This document shows positions 47,500 to 58,899 of a stretch of 64,000 nucleotides of DNA, one piece after another. The notes beneath the pieces are model-generated. The model was not told the origin of the DNA, did not search any database, and was given only the letters and a program-made list of their open reading frames with translations. This DNA is from Branchiostoma lanceolatum. Its lineage: Eukaryota; Chordata; Leptocardii; Amphioxiformes; Branchiostomatidae. How positions within the stretch are numbered: the stretch's first letter is position 1; the number at the start of each line of letters is the position of its first letter. The DNA lies in NCBI RefSeq assembly GCF_035083965.1, contig NC_089724.1, positions 17,788,410 through 17,852,409 on the forward strand, given 5' to 3'. Both the position numbers and the translations under genes were made by a program.

Positions 47500-47860
47500 G
47501 ACTGTTGCACAGATAGACTGACAGTGTTTGTGGATGGCCTTCGTGCAGCCCAGATCTCAACACAATTGAACACCTCTCAGACTCTGTGATCACTGATACG
47601 CTTGGCAGAGCTGTGCATGCAGCATGCACAGCTCTGCCAAGCGATTGCAAGAATAATCAACAGAACAATACGACCTGCGACGACTCCTTGTGGAAAAATG
47701 GCATGGGACCCGTGTAACAAAACTGGTGACAAGCATGAGGAGGATGTGCCGGGCTGTGGCGACAGCACATGGCTTGTGTACTCAATTAAGCCACCAAGTT
47801 TGGTATCATGGGAAAGAAGATCACACATTAAAAAGCTCTTGAATGATATGTAAATTATTG
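47500..47860 (+). pseudogene. Tc1/mariner transposase C-terminal relic
   Basis: PDLNTIEHLSDSV matches the PDLNPIEHLW box that carries the second catalytic-triad Asp of Tc1 transposases. Further on, in another frame, LRRLLVEKWHGTRVTKLVTS and MRRMCRAV match the C-terminal end. The frame is broken between the two parts by an inverted duplication at 47599-47643. It is inactive. Confidence 0.8.
47599..47643. repeat. Perfect 22-bp hairpin with one-base loop inside the transposase relic
   Basis: CGCTTGGCAGAGCTGTGCAT and GC are followed by A and the exact reverse complement. It sits within former transposase coding sequence and shifts the reading frame. Confidence 0.95.
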
Positions 47861-47928
47861 AAATTGGTCAAGAAACAACGGATATGATCGTCCAAAGTTA
47901 AGTTGCCAAACTTTTTGTGCTGAGTGTA

Positions 47929-48920
47929 TATAGCATAAACGGCCCAGGCATGAAAGTGGCACCCAGATCTGTCAGGAGATGTTATCAGTACCTGGGAAAC
48001 CTGCCAAGCCGCGGGGGGTCTCCATGAGGTTCGTGAATCTTCGAGGGGAAACATGATGAACAGGAAATGTTGGTTATCCGATGATCATATGAGGTAGAAC
48101 AAACAGTGTTTTAAATCATTTGACGAAATCCACATCAATGCGCATGGCTGGCGATGCAGACTAGTATGTTTGTTAACACACTTTGTACAGATACAATTTC
48201 TTCGCCATAGCTTTTATGTTGATGATAACATAGTCCAGAAGGACAAAGGTTGACTGGGTAGTTAATGAAAGTGCATGTTGTTAGGTATCGCTCATCATAT
48301 CAGGTCTGGACTTGAAATAGATCAAAACGCTATTTCCAACAGATTCTTCATGGCGTTATTTCAACCTGCCTTTGTGTTGCAAACGTGATGAGTTGCCCCG
48401 GAAGTTACAGCCTTGAGAAGCAAACGCTTTATCCGTGAAGGTTTTTAATACAAACTGCCATGATACATTATAGCAGTTAGGTTAAGTGCATCTGGCTGTG
48501 TTGACCCCTCATAGCTTTTTCAGCTGCCCTTGACATGTTTTGTCCTTGAAGTGTACACAGAAATCCTTGTGATAGGTTTCGGCCAAACAGCGTCACGTTA
48601 CATTTTATGTTAACCCCCTCTGGCGCTGCTTATTTCACAGCTCTATATCATCCCAATGCTTGGAAATTGCAAATTCTCGACATTGGAACTGATTATGGCG
48701 GAAGGGCCATGGGCACTGGCAAGGTAGTTCATTGAAGATTTCATTTGAAGATCATTAAAAACTTTAAGAAATCGTCCCTGAATTACAATATTCATCTCTA
48801 CTCTAGGAAGTTAGCCTGGGTCCCATCCTTTCCTGTTTCTTTTGGCTGTTTATGGCGATACCCACAGGCCTACGTAAACGTTTAGTACGAGTCCATTTTC
48901 GAACTTCAAGCAGATCAAGT
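47929..48920. other. No gene recognised
   Basis: Intergenic sequence between two mobile elements. No coding similarity. Confidence 0.4.
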
Positions 48921-48922
48921 AC

Positions 48923-49012
48923 ATGTCGGACAACTCGGCACTAGGACAACTCGGCACCAGGACAACTCGGCACCAGGACAACTCGGCACCAGGCAGGACA
49001 ACTCGGCACCTT
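48923..49012. repeat. 17-bp minisatellite GGACAACTCGGCACCA
   Basis: Five units of AGGACAACTCGGCACC, the last with a small AGGC insertion. Immediately precedes the fold-back element. Confidence 0.9.
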
Positions 49013-49024
49013 AATCTTTCTTTA

Positions 49025-49897
49025 AAGCCTAGGTTACACATAGCCGAACATGGCTCCCGAACGCTAGCCGACTCGGGTCGGCGGTAGTTCGGGAGCAGTC
49101 TGACCAGTTTTTGGGCCACACCTATCTTTGGCGCCGAACATGCGCCGAAGATGCGCCGATCATCTCCTAACCAGTACACGAATTACTCCCGAATGGGCCC
49201 CGAATGCTTTCTAGCTTACTCCCAACCATCCCGACCTCTAGCTGCAGACTGCCGAATATCTCCTGACTAAACCCCGACCGATTGCAGACCCTCTCACGAA
49301 TTTAAATGGACATATTCAGCGACTTTCAAAAGAGGGGTCATTTGCGGTTTTAATTAAAATAATTATTCTATTATGTTGTTAACATCACCGAGAGATCGAA
49401 TTCGGATCATGGCTAGCTTTAATACTGCTTTTAGTTTTCTTCTTTGTTTTTGGTCGTGTGAAGGTCGGGGGTGATTCGCCCACGTTCCGATAGTAGTCAC
49501 TTGGTTAAGAATTAGTTAGCAGAGATTTGTCTACGGCCTTGGGGTGAGTTATGGGTAGGTTGGAAACTAGTTGGGAGTAAGTCAGTAGTGTTTCTGGCGT
49601 GGTTAAGGTTCTAATTTTACTACTGACTCAATCCCGAATACCAGCCGAGCACTAGCCGACCGCGCCGAACACCAGCCGAACACCAGCCTACCCATTTCAG
49701 ACCCTACGTCCAGAGCCGAATGTTTTGAAATTTTCAAAACATTCGGCTGGCGCAGCCGAACACCAGCCGACTCAGCCGAACGCCAGCCGACTCGGCCGAA
49801 CGCCAACCGAGCTAGCTCCCGAATCACTCCCGAATCACTCCAACCATGGTCGGGGGAGAGTCGGGAGGCCATGTTCGGCTATGTGTAACCTAGGCTT
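49025..49897. mobile_element. Fold-back/MITE-type element, about 870 bp
   Basis: AAGCCTAGGTTACACATAGC and CGAACATGGCTCCCGA at the left are mirrored by the right end (49861-49897) with about one difference. Subterminal DNA on both sides is rich in CCGAACACCAGCCGACTC-like words in opposite orientations. The middle is AT-rich and non-coding. A 17-bp-arm palindrome lies at 49714-49748. Confidence 0.85.
49714..49748. repeat. Palindrome within the fold-back element
   Basis: AGCCGAATGTTTTGAAA, then T, then its reverse complement. Confidence 0.92.
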
Positions 49898-50775
49898 TAC
49901 ACAGAATGTATGTGTAACAATTCGGAACACTATGCAATGTAACGATATACACATTTACAATTATTAGTTTTAGTTTTTTTTCTTCATTTTAGACCAAAAA
50001 GTGTATAATAGGATCTCCTGTGCCCTGAACAACCAAATGGCTTGAAATTTGGCACAAGGATGCCAAGGACATTAAAACTTATTGAGCACTTTTAGCATAC
50101 GTTGCTTCAAAATGTTTACTAGGGTTTTGGACGGTATTTAGACCGACTTGAAATGTGGAGGTCCCGTTTTGTTTCTGGGCTTTCTGTCGCAGGGCTTCAA
50201 AACTGAAGCCATGTCACAGGGCTTCAAAACTGAAGCCCTGTTGGAGGGCTTCAAAGGGCTAATACTAGTATACTGGCTATAACATTTTAGAAAGTGTAAC
50301 TGCAGTTTTCCTTCTCATCGCCAGGTGCCGCTACTATTGTAGGTGAGGCCTGACATCATCACTACAGGTCAGTGTGTACGGGGGGAATTAACGAGTATTT
50401 ATGCCCTATTGCCATGAAATACCCAGTAAAATGAACGCTAACGTTGTCAACGTCTTCCTAATTTCATGCTCTATCATATGGCCTGCAGCTAGGCGCATAC
50501 AAATGAACGTAGTCCTTGGTTATTGTGGTCCGAAGGCTTGGACTTGGAGGGGGAGGGGGGCAGGTGTTTTTGCCACATCCCTCCATAATTTTGTGTACAT
50601 AAATGTAAGCAATGTAATATGATGATCAGATGAATCTATGCATGCTGCAGATAAGAGTTGCAGTTATAAAGTTACACAGGGAATAATGTAAGCTGCCATT
50701 CCCATGTTGGAGGACAGCCACACCCAAGAAACTTGACTCAAGATTATCATTTATAAAATTGTGCAGAATATAGAT
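49898..50775. other. Upstream region of TRAPPC1, no gene recognised
   Basis: Probably contains a TRAPPC1 5' UTR exon, because the first coding exon follows an AG acceptor-like sequence (TCTACTCCCAG). The exon could not be located. Confidence 0.4.
50190..50262. repeat. Three GGGCTTCAAA repeats forming two small hairpins
   Basis: GGGCTTCAAAACTGAAGCC occurs twice 27 bp apart, with a third half copy at 50247. Each is self-complementary. Confidence 0.85.
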
Positions 50776-50802
50776 CAAGGAGGTTAAATCATAACCTCCT
50801 TG
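50776..50802. repeat. Small palindrome of the CCAAGGAGGTT family
   Basis: CAAGGAGGTTA and TAACCTCCTTG face each other 5 bp apart, 60 bp upstream of the TRAPPC1 start codon. The words match the ends of the element at 22840-23329. Confidence 0.75.
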
Positions 50803-50862
50803 GTTAGATTTAAAGGTTAGTTTATGAAATATATCTACGTGCCTGATATTTCTACTCCCAGG

Positions 50863-52371
50863 ATGACGGTGTTCAACCTGTACATATTTGATCGCAATGG
50901 GACCTGTCTTCACTACAGTGAGTGGAACAGGAAGAAACAACCTGGCATGTCCAGGGAAGAGGTGATGTCATCAGTATTGTTATATTTAACAGTTATATAT
51001 ATATAACGTTATATGTATATAAATCTATATCGTTATATCTGCTAAAACTCCTTTTGGCGACTCCTCTGGGATGGAGCCTTTGGTGTAAGTTGAAAATATT
51101 TTAAAAGTCCTTGCTTATTCGTTATTGCATTCCCTGGAGAATTTTTTTCCATGAAATTTCACTAACATTCCTTTATGTAATTCCCAGGAATTCAAGTTGA
51201 TGTACGGAATGCTGTTTTCAATCAAATCCTTCATCAGCAGACTGTCGCCTACAGACTAGTATCCTTTGGTTAAGGTTCTTTAAAGTAAAGTCATTTCATA
51301 ATTTGTCACAAAATGTGATAATCGGATACTTTGTCTCTCATAACCATTTCAGCCCAGCCCAACTGTTTGTTCATGTTAAGTTGACAGTCTGACATATGAG
51401 TGTTGACTTTTAATCAAATCTAGTATTTATTTGCATAACCAAGTACAGGGTACAAAATATGTTCTTATTTCATGAGTCAACCTGTATAATGATAATGTTT
51501 ATTAATAATGAGAACAGCGTTTTTGGTAGGTTATTCATGTAAAAGTATCTCAGAGAGACATTCATGTATTTAACATTCTCTGCATGTTCGTTACTTGGAA
51601 AAACTGTGTTAAGCTGTCAGCTAGAAATAAGGTCATTTAGTCTTTGTAGTAACATTACACTATGTTGGACCAAATTGTGACGTGATTCACCAGCTTGCCA
51701 TGCAAGAATTGATTTGCTGGAATTGGTGCAAAAATATGGGATTAACTGGTGGAGTTTCAAAAACCACATTTAGTGCACCATTTTCCTTGACCAGATTACA
51801 GTAAGGATGGTTTCCTGAATTACCAGACCAACAAGTACAAACTCCATTTCTACGAGACCCCCAGCGGGCTGAAGTTTGTGATGAACACGGACCTGGCAGC
51901 TGGGAACATGAGAGAAACGCTACATCAGATATACAGCAGTGTAAGTCATGCTGTCCAGTATAGCACATGTACATAGTCGTATCATATTTTCATTTCAGCA
52001 GGTAGCTCAGGTGACACTCATTGGTAGCCTATGTGTCTGTAGCTTGAGGAACAGAAGAATATATTCAAAGGTTTGCCAATAAAACACAAAGAGACTCAGA
52101 TTCACTGAAATACATGTGCCTTTATTTTAACATTCTATGTTTTAGTACATATTTGTGAATATATATTTAGCTGTAGCAAGAGTTCTGCTGTCTCTTGGAT
52201 GCTATCCTCACTTACCGTGTACATGTTGTTGTTTTTCACCAGATCTATGTGGAGTATGTAGTGAAGAACCCCCTGTATGAGCTGGGACAGCCCATAGAGA
52301 GTGAGCTGTTCAAGGCCAAGTTGGACAACTTTGTCCGAGGACTGCCCATGTTTGCCACAAAGTCTTCATGA
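50863..52371 (+). CDS. TRAPPC1: Trafficking protein particle complex subunit 1 (Bet5 homolog)
   Basis: Exons are 50863-50961, 51188-51258, 51802-51940 and 52243-52371. Junctions are in phase and give 145 residues, the same length as human TRAPPC1. The protein starts [20 protein letters not shown] and continues through [53 protein letters not shown] and YVEYVVKNP. This is the longin-like fold typical of the Bet5 family. It is a core subunit of TRAPP complexes, which act as a Rab1/Ypt1 exchange factor and tether in ER-to-Golgi traffic. The second junction uses donor ACTA|GTATCC and acceptor ATTACAG|TAAGG, restoring TDYKDGF. All expected positions are present, and there is no sign of decay. Confidence 0.96.
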
Positions 52372-53960
52372 TGTTAACACAGATCAACCATGTGAAATCA
52401 ATATCAATATTCAACATTCCTACAGCATTGTCATACATAACTATAACATACCCGGTATCCAATGTTTTCTGTCTTACTGTATTATTACCTGAGTGTAAGT
52501 AGGTATTGACTTCAGAGTGTCTGTTTGTCTATCTGTCAATCTGTGTTTTCACAGTTATTTCCAGTCGCTAGGCATATCTCACCACAGAGTGACAAAAAGT
52601 AAAGGACAAAATGGTGTCACTGCAGACTGACAGGAATTGAAGGTCGTAACAGGAAGTGGAGTTCAGAGTTGGCAGAATTTGTAATTAACAACCTTGTCAG
52701 ACTGACATTAGACATGTTAGACCTTTGTTATACATGAACCTTCTCTGTGATAGATGATTAAAGAATGCAGGGGAAAATACCAAGAACCAAACATGTTGAA
52801 CTTCTGTTATGGTTTACCTTATCCTTGGGTATTTAAAGTCTAATTAACGAGGCATTCATTTACAGCTAGAAGGTGCCACAATGTAGGGGCACAAGTACAA
52901 GTGCTTTTATTCTTGTTCTGTACATGCAAATATTTATGCCACAATTTGGTCAGTGGTCACAAATAAGACTACTAGCCTGAAGTACAATGATAATGTCAAT
53001 TCAGTCTAAGTCCAAAGTTTTCAAACCATTTAAATGCTAATTGTAAAGCATGCTTTTTATATTTATGTACATGTATACTTTGTGTATAAAGAAGTATTCA
53101 TGATAATAAAGTGAAGATTGACAATTTGTAGTATGTTGTATGTCAAAACTTGAGAATGGGCAGGTACCAAAAATACTAGTAGTGATGCAAGAATGATGTG
53201 TGAACATTGTGTTTTAGATACAGTGGTACATAGTGACTGCTGATGAGAGAGATGTGTAAATCTTGTAATACTTCCTGCTGAATTTGCAATCAAAGTTTTG
53301 AAAAGTCGATGGAGGTTGGACATACAGGTAAGATACACACAAAAAACGGCAACGCAAGAAACTGGATAGATTTGGAAATGGTAAGATGTTTTAGGTAGCA
53401 TCCGCTACATTCAGTCAGGCAGGTAGTGTTTTTTACCTTTGCCAGAAGGTTATGTTTTCAGTTTTGGTGTAGTGGCTGTGGTTGCCGGTGTGTGTTAGAT
53501 GTAACCAACATAACTCGAAAAGCTGTGGATTGATCTTCATGATATTTGCTAGGTATCGGGAAAACGAAGGTCGAATTTGATAATGGCCCTCATGGCGGCT
53601 CCCTATGGTACTGCAGCAGAACGTTACAGTTTCAGGTCTAATTTTCTGGAAGTTTTATGGTCATGATTTTTGGGCGGTGCATAACTCTTGTTTGGGTCGC
53701 CTAGCGGCTTGTTTGGGGCTGCAACGTTACGTTTGCCACAGAAAAGGACAGCTAGGTAAACGTTAGGATTCTCCTCCCAACATCTGCTTGGGGGTTAGTG
53801 TCATCTCACACGACATCCGTGAAGTTGTGATGCCGAGGTGAGTCCGTTTACATCCGGTTTACATTTCGAACTGTAGCAGAGGCGACAATACTTTTACCGA
53901 AAACACAGTCATATTTTCGCTACTTTCAGCCTAGCTTCATCAAGAGACTTTTGGATCCCG
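52372..53960. other. TRAPPC1 3' region and intergenic sequence
   Basis: Probable TRAPPC1 3' UTR extends toward AATAAA at 53105-53110. No other coding similarity. Confidence 0.45.
53105..53110 (+). terminator. Candidate polyadenylation signal of TRAPPC1
   Basis: AATAAA about 730 bp downstream of the TGA stop. Confidence 0.35.
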
Positions 53961-54177
53961 ATGTATCGTAAGCCGCCAGGGTTCCGCCGGACTCGGTCCA
54001 GAGTTGAACCCTTCCCAGACCACAGGAGCAGCATTTTCCTGTCATGGTTTCTGATTCTGGCTGTTTTAGTCATTGTGACCATCGTTCTATTAACTATCAG
54101 CCTGAGACCGCTGTTCCTTGAGGAACCACCGATGAAAAAGGAGCTTATGAACGCCCAAGAGAAGACAATGAAATCTG
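53961..54177 (+). CDS. Alternative first coding exon A of the membrane-anchored PEBP gene
   Basis: ATG at 53961 opens 72 codons and ends in phase 1 at AAATCTG|GTGAGT. The peptide has a basic start (MYRKPPGFRRTRSR), one transmembrane segment at about residues 25-46 (SWFLILAVLVIVTIVLLTIS) and RPLFLEEPPMKKE after it. Exon B at 55729-56002 encodes the same plan with MYR at the start and SFRPLLIDEP after the membrane segment. Both exons end in phase 1 and both fit the acceptor at 56504, so they look like duplicated, mutually exclusive first exons. Exon A could instead be the start of an otherwise lost gene copy. Confidence 0.7.
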
Positions 54178-55728
54178 GTGAGTTTATAATCTTTTCTCTG
54201 AAGTTGCAGTGGTATTATTCATTAATTATGCACATATACTAAAACCAATAAAGTCGTAATGTTGGCTGTTACAAGCGTGGCGTTGAACAATGTCATCCGA
54301 TTTGTTCGAAACAGGAAAGAGCCAATTGAAAGCAAGATTGTGGTGAGAAAGATCAACTTTTCTTCATCCCTCATGAGAACGAATTGAATATACACAGAGT
54401 GGATGATAATGAGAAGTGCACGAGACGTAGTAGGGCTACGTTATCAAAAATAATCGGATTGAATTTCCTTGGTTGCCAGCTATGAGATTTGTTCTGAGGT
54501 TGTTGAAATATCAAAGTTAATCCCGAACTAAATCAGACTACAAATATCAAAAGCAGAGATTGGGGCAGCAGTGTTGGCCCGTTAGCAAGATTTAGTAAAA
54601 TTCTATATAAATGTAAGGCATGCTGAAGCATTTACCTAACTAAATCGTGTGTCTATATTGGCGACAGTGTGTCCAGATACCGGGACGGCGGCGAAAGGGA
54701 AGACGGGACAGTCATGGCGGAAAGGCCAGAACAAGCGACGTGGCAACCGCGGGGGTAACGCCTGGTAACCATGGGGACGACGCCTGGTTACCGTGGGGTG
54801 ACGTCTAATGACAGCAATGGATAAACTCAATTCAAATCTCATGTGGCACTTTTCTACTTGTTGCAACTCACCAAAGACTAACATAAGTCTTTTTGAAGTT
54901 CTCTGTAACTTTATCACACACACACACACCACACCGTAGATTTATTGCTGTTCTTCCCTGATTTGTCAGCGATGAAACTCATTTTGTAAAAAGAGCTGAT
55001 TTAATTCCAGCTCAGAGTAGGGACACGGCTGTATGTTTATGACCTTCAATTTCTATTGACGAGTGTACCAATGATCACCAAACGCTCAAAGTTACCTAAC
55101 GGATAAGAACCTTTAAAGAAATTCCCGAATCTTCATGTTACTAAGTAATTTCATTGATTCCTCCTAGCATGTATCATATTAGGTGAAGGCTTGTTCTCAA
55201 ATACTTCATAATATTTACTGGTATCGAAAAACAAATAAACAGACGTCAGTGAGAATATAGCCTCCTTGGCGAAGATAATTCAAGCGAAATGTGAAAATAT
55301 CCTGGGTGAGCAGATCAACATGTGCGTCTTTTGTTACCCACAGCCATGTGTGCATGGTGTGTGTGTGTCCAAGTAAATAAAGTGCATCCGTCTCTCCAAT
55401 GCTTTACCATCAACATTCAGCCACACTCATATAGCACAAGTGAGCATGCAAATACAGATCCGTCTTTGCCACGTACTGCATAGCATTAGCAAACGAGACT
55501 GAAATGACGTGGCCACTTTAAAGCTGTGTTCATCTCATCTGGTAAAAGCCGCGTACAGTTTCAAACTTTAAGTGATCTACCGACGTAGAAGGCCAGTGTT
55601 CCATCTTGGCAGATGCCAAGAAGTCCTTCGAAAGCTTCGTACGTTTTTACTCAGCCTGCTAACTTCTGCATACGCTACGAGTAAGAGTTCTTCACGGAAA
55701 GAGTGGAAGGTTCCTCAGCTCGCGTCTT
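54178..55728. other. Spacer between the two alternative first exons
   Basis: No other coding block recognised. A second promoter is expected just upstream of 55729 if the two exons are alternatives. Confidence 0.4.
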
Positions 55729-58700
55729 ATGTACAGAACCAAGGGTCGTCCCGTTCCGCAGAAACCCTCCGTAAGGGGTCCTCCGATGCTCTACCAGAGG
55801 AAAGGCTCGGACCTGCTGCCGCGCAGTAGTCGGGCCAAGGTGAAGGAGTACCCCGACCAGAAGTTCAGTTTCCTCGCCTGGCTGGTGTTCCTGGCCACGC
55901 TGCTGGTCATTGTTGTAGCCCTGATGATCAGCTTCAGACCACTGCTGATAGACGAACCACGGACCAACCTGCTCCATCGCAAGGGGAAAGTTGGAGATGA
56001 CGGTAAACCTTCTGTACATTGTTCTTTAGGCCAACATTTTCCAATGTTCATTGATGTTTCTTAAGTGTGATGTATGTTGGCTGTAATCGGAGCACCCCTC
56101 CCCACTTTCCGAGTGCAGAAACCTTTGGCTAACAATTCTTTGGAATAATTAGACCCCAACTAATAAACCATGCTCTCTATACTAGCTACCATCAGTAATA
56201 TTCTTGTAATCATCCATACTGACTGATCGACCAGAACAGTACGTGGTAGCCAACAAAAATTAATCAAGTTGCTTGACGTTGGACTTAATCGATATGCATT
56301 TAAAGTCTGGTACCAATACTGATGGAATATGGGAATTTCAGAGTGGAGTCTGTTCACTTCTGTATTAAAGGAGTCAGATTGTCCAAAGGGATGGATGAGT
56401 TTGCCTTAAATGATTGTTGACAACAAAATGGCAAGACGATGCAAAACAATGAATGATCGGTGTGCACATATACATGTCATCTGGCCCGTCTGCCTTTATA
56501 CAGCTGACTACATATCGGGTAAGGCAGGCGGGGTAGAAGAAGCCGTGGAAACGACAGACAGCGATGAGCAGCAGCCCTTAGAAGCCACAAATCAGCAAAC
56601 CATCCCAGCCCCGGGCACAGTGGACGACACGGCGACAGGGAAAGTGGAGGAGACAGGGCAAACTGTTGACCAGCAAGAACCACCTCAGCAAGAACCACCG
56701 GAGGAGCAACAACAACAACAACGAGTTCCGACACAACATGTACATCAGGTCCAGGTTGACCTCCCCAGTGACGCAGACCAAGGACCGACACGCGACAAGT
56801 ACGTTGACCCGGCGGACCCGGGTGAGCCTGTGCTCCCCCTGCCGAAAGACACAGGGCGTTTGGCAGGAATGATGAACTACCACCACGTCATCCCTGACGC
56901 TCTGGAGCAGTCCCCAACTGACCTCCTACACGTAAGTCTCAGTCAAACACAACAATATACATGTACATCGTTTCAGCACGCAGAAGCACATTATGCCACT
57001 CAACGTTACGGGTTACATGAATAGGCATAGAACAGCATCTCTGCTCCCTAATAAAGTCAGAAGTATGATATTGACAATGGCAATAATGCCCGAGATAAGC
57101 TAGACTCACTGAGAGAAACAGCGAGACTTACATTAGGAGAAGCAGGGGTTACGAAGACTGCTAGGCAACATTCCCCACCCCGTTTCTGAAGTACAGCAAT
57201 GCAAGGACGTTATGTCCTTGACTTGAGTACAAATAAAAGATGGTACACATACATGATGATGGCATTCTGTTTTCGTCTTGCTGCTAGGTCTGGTTTGGTG
57301 AGACGAAAATTGAGGTCGGGAGTGAAGTCAACCCACAAGATGTGAGTGTATCTATGGATAAAGCACATACACATAACTGTTCATGAGATATGCAGTCATG
57401 TACAACCTGCACGTAAACCTTCATCATGCTGAATATCTGTGAGTTACCAGTGATTTGAAAGTGTTGGGAGATGTCTGAAACGTGAGAAAATGAAATGAGT
57501 GTCCAATCCAACATGTATGCACCCTCTTCCCTTTCATTGGGATCCCGTCTTTCCATTCCTCAACCCAAATGTAATATTTGGCAACGCCTAAGGTGCATAT
57601 CCTCTCTCAATGTTCTTTGTAGAGCTTGATGGCCATTTGAAAAGTAATAATCACCAGATGCATACAATTATATTCTCCCTTTGTACATTCTTCAGTTGAC
57701 GGAAATGCCTACACGACTGTGGTGGGAGACAACTCAAGGTCGACTTTATACCTTAGTCATGACAGGTTAGTATGTATTGTACGAACCCTTACATATTGTA
57801 TTAAAATGTAAAAATACACTTTTTGTATGGTTCAGAACTATAGCAATTTATGCCATCTACATCTCATGTCATCCAAGGAAATGATTCAGGTGAAATTTCA
57901 GTAACAAGTTCACCATAGCTATCTTCTTGTTGTTGGCTAATTTACTCACCAAGTTTATAATTAAGTTCCAGCATGTCAATAATTTGACTTAATTGACTTG
58001 TAAAGGTATGATGACAATGGAAGAGGCAAAACTACTGTTAACGTTATCTAGAGACCTGAGTGTGTCCCCTGGCTAAATAAATAATTGAAACCAAGAACTG
58101 CTTAATGATGGTGTGCTGTTGTTTTTTTTTAAAACCTTTGGGGTGGAGGCATTTTTCTTCTTTTTCATACTCACCCTCGCTTCTTGCAGGTTTGGACAAT
58201 CCTTCCCGAGCCAACCCCATCTTCCGAGAGTACTACCACCTGATAATAGGGAACATTGAGGCCAACCCCGGGGGAGACCAGGTCCCCCTGGAGACCGGGG
58301 ACGTAATTGCAGAGTACCTGGCCCCGGCCCCCAACAGGAACACCGGACTCCACCGTTTCATGATCCTGCTTTTCCAGCAACCCCACCGTCTCGAATTTGA
58401 TGAACCCAGGATGACAAAAACTGACAAGAAAAGGTTTGAATGACATCATGTGTCACTTGAACGATTAATCTAAAGCTGACATTGGGAAAAACAAACATCA
58501 TCATAGGCCTGAAGATTGTAACAGATGTATCAAAGCAAAAAACAATGTTTCAGTGATACATCTAGTATTTTACTGTTTGAGGGTCATTCAAGCTTTTAAA
58601 TCAGCGTATTATCAATTTCAGACCTTCTGATTAAAATCTCTACCAACATAGTATAGCAAATCTAATCTTTTTTGTAAATTGCAGCTTTTTAACTCAAATG

Positions 58701-58899
58701 TATAAATGCCATCAACAGAGAAAATCACCTTCTCATAATGTTACCAAAAATCGTTTTCTTTTACAGAGCGAGATTCCATACCAAGGACTTTGCTGCAAAG
58801 TATGGTCTCCCTGCCCCTGTTGCTGGCACTGTGTTCCTTGCCCAGTGGAACATTAGCAACAACAAACGTACTGCACAACAGGGTAACAAAGAGGGCTAG
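55729..58899 (+). CDS. Membrane-anchored PEBP-domain protein with Gln/Pro/Glu-rich stalk
   Basis: Exons are 55729-56002, 56504-56931, 57288-57341, 57696-57765, 58190-58433 and 58767-58899, in phase throughout, giving about 400 residues (about 381 with exon A). An N-terminal basic region is followed by one transmembrane helix at about 48-68. Positive-inside bias suggests type II topology with the rest lumenal or extracellular. A low-complexity stalk of about 140 residues (QQEPPQQEPPEEQQQQQ) follows. The PEBP domain is recognisable by FGETKIEVGSEVNPQD, NPSRANPIFREYYHL, GLHRFMIL and YGLPAPVAGTVFLAQWN. Compared with canonical PEBPs, DPDAP reads GLDNP, WHH reads YYH and HRY reads HRF, so the anion pocket is altered. 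Canonical PEBPs are soluble, so this architecture is unusual. The binding partner is unknown. Confidence 0.88.

Larger units (their letters stand above)
46034..47928. mobile_element. Tc1/mariner-like element with TIRs, internally rearranged
   Basis: The left end TACACTAAGCACAAAAAGTT is mirrored at 47928, with similarity continuing for about 75 bp through GATCATAT..CCGTTGTTTCTT. TA duplicates flank the element (46032-46033 and 47929-47930). A transposase C-terminal relic lies near the right end. Another TIR element of about 1.1 kb sits inside it. Without that, only about 0.8 kb remains, so this is a deletion derivative. Confidence 0.88.
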
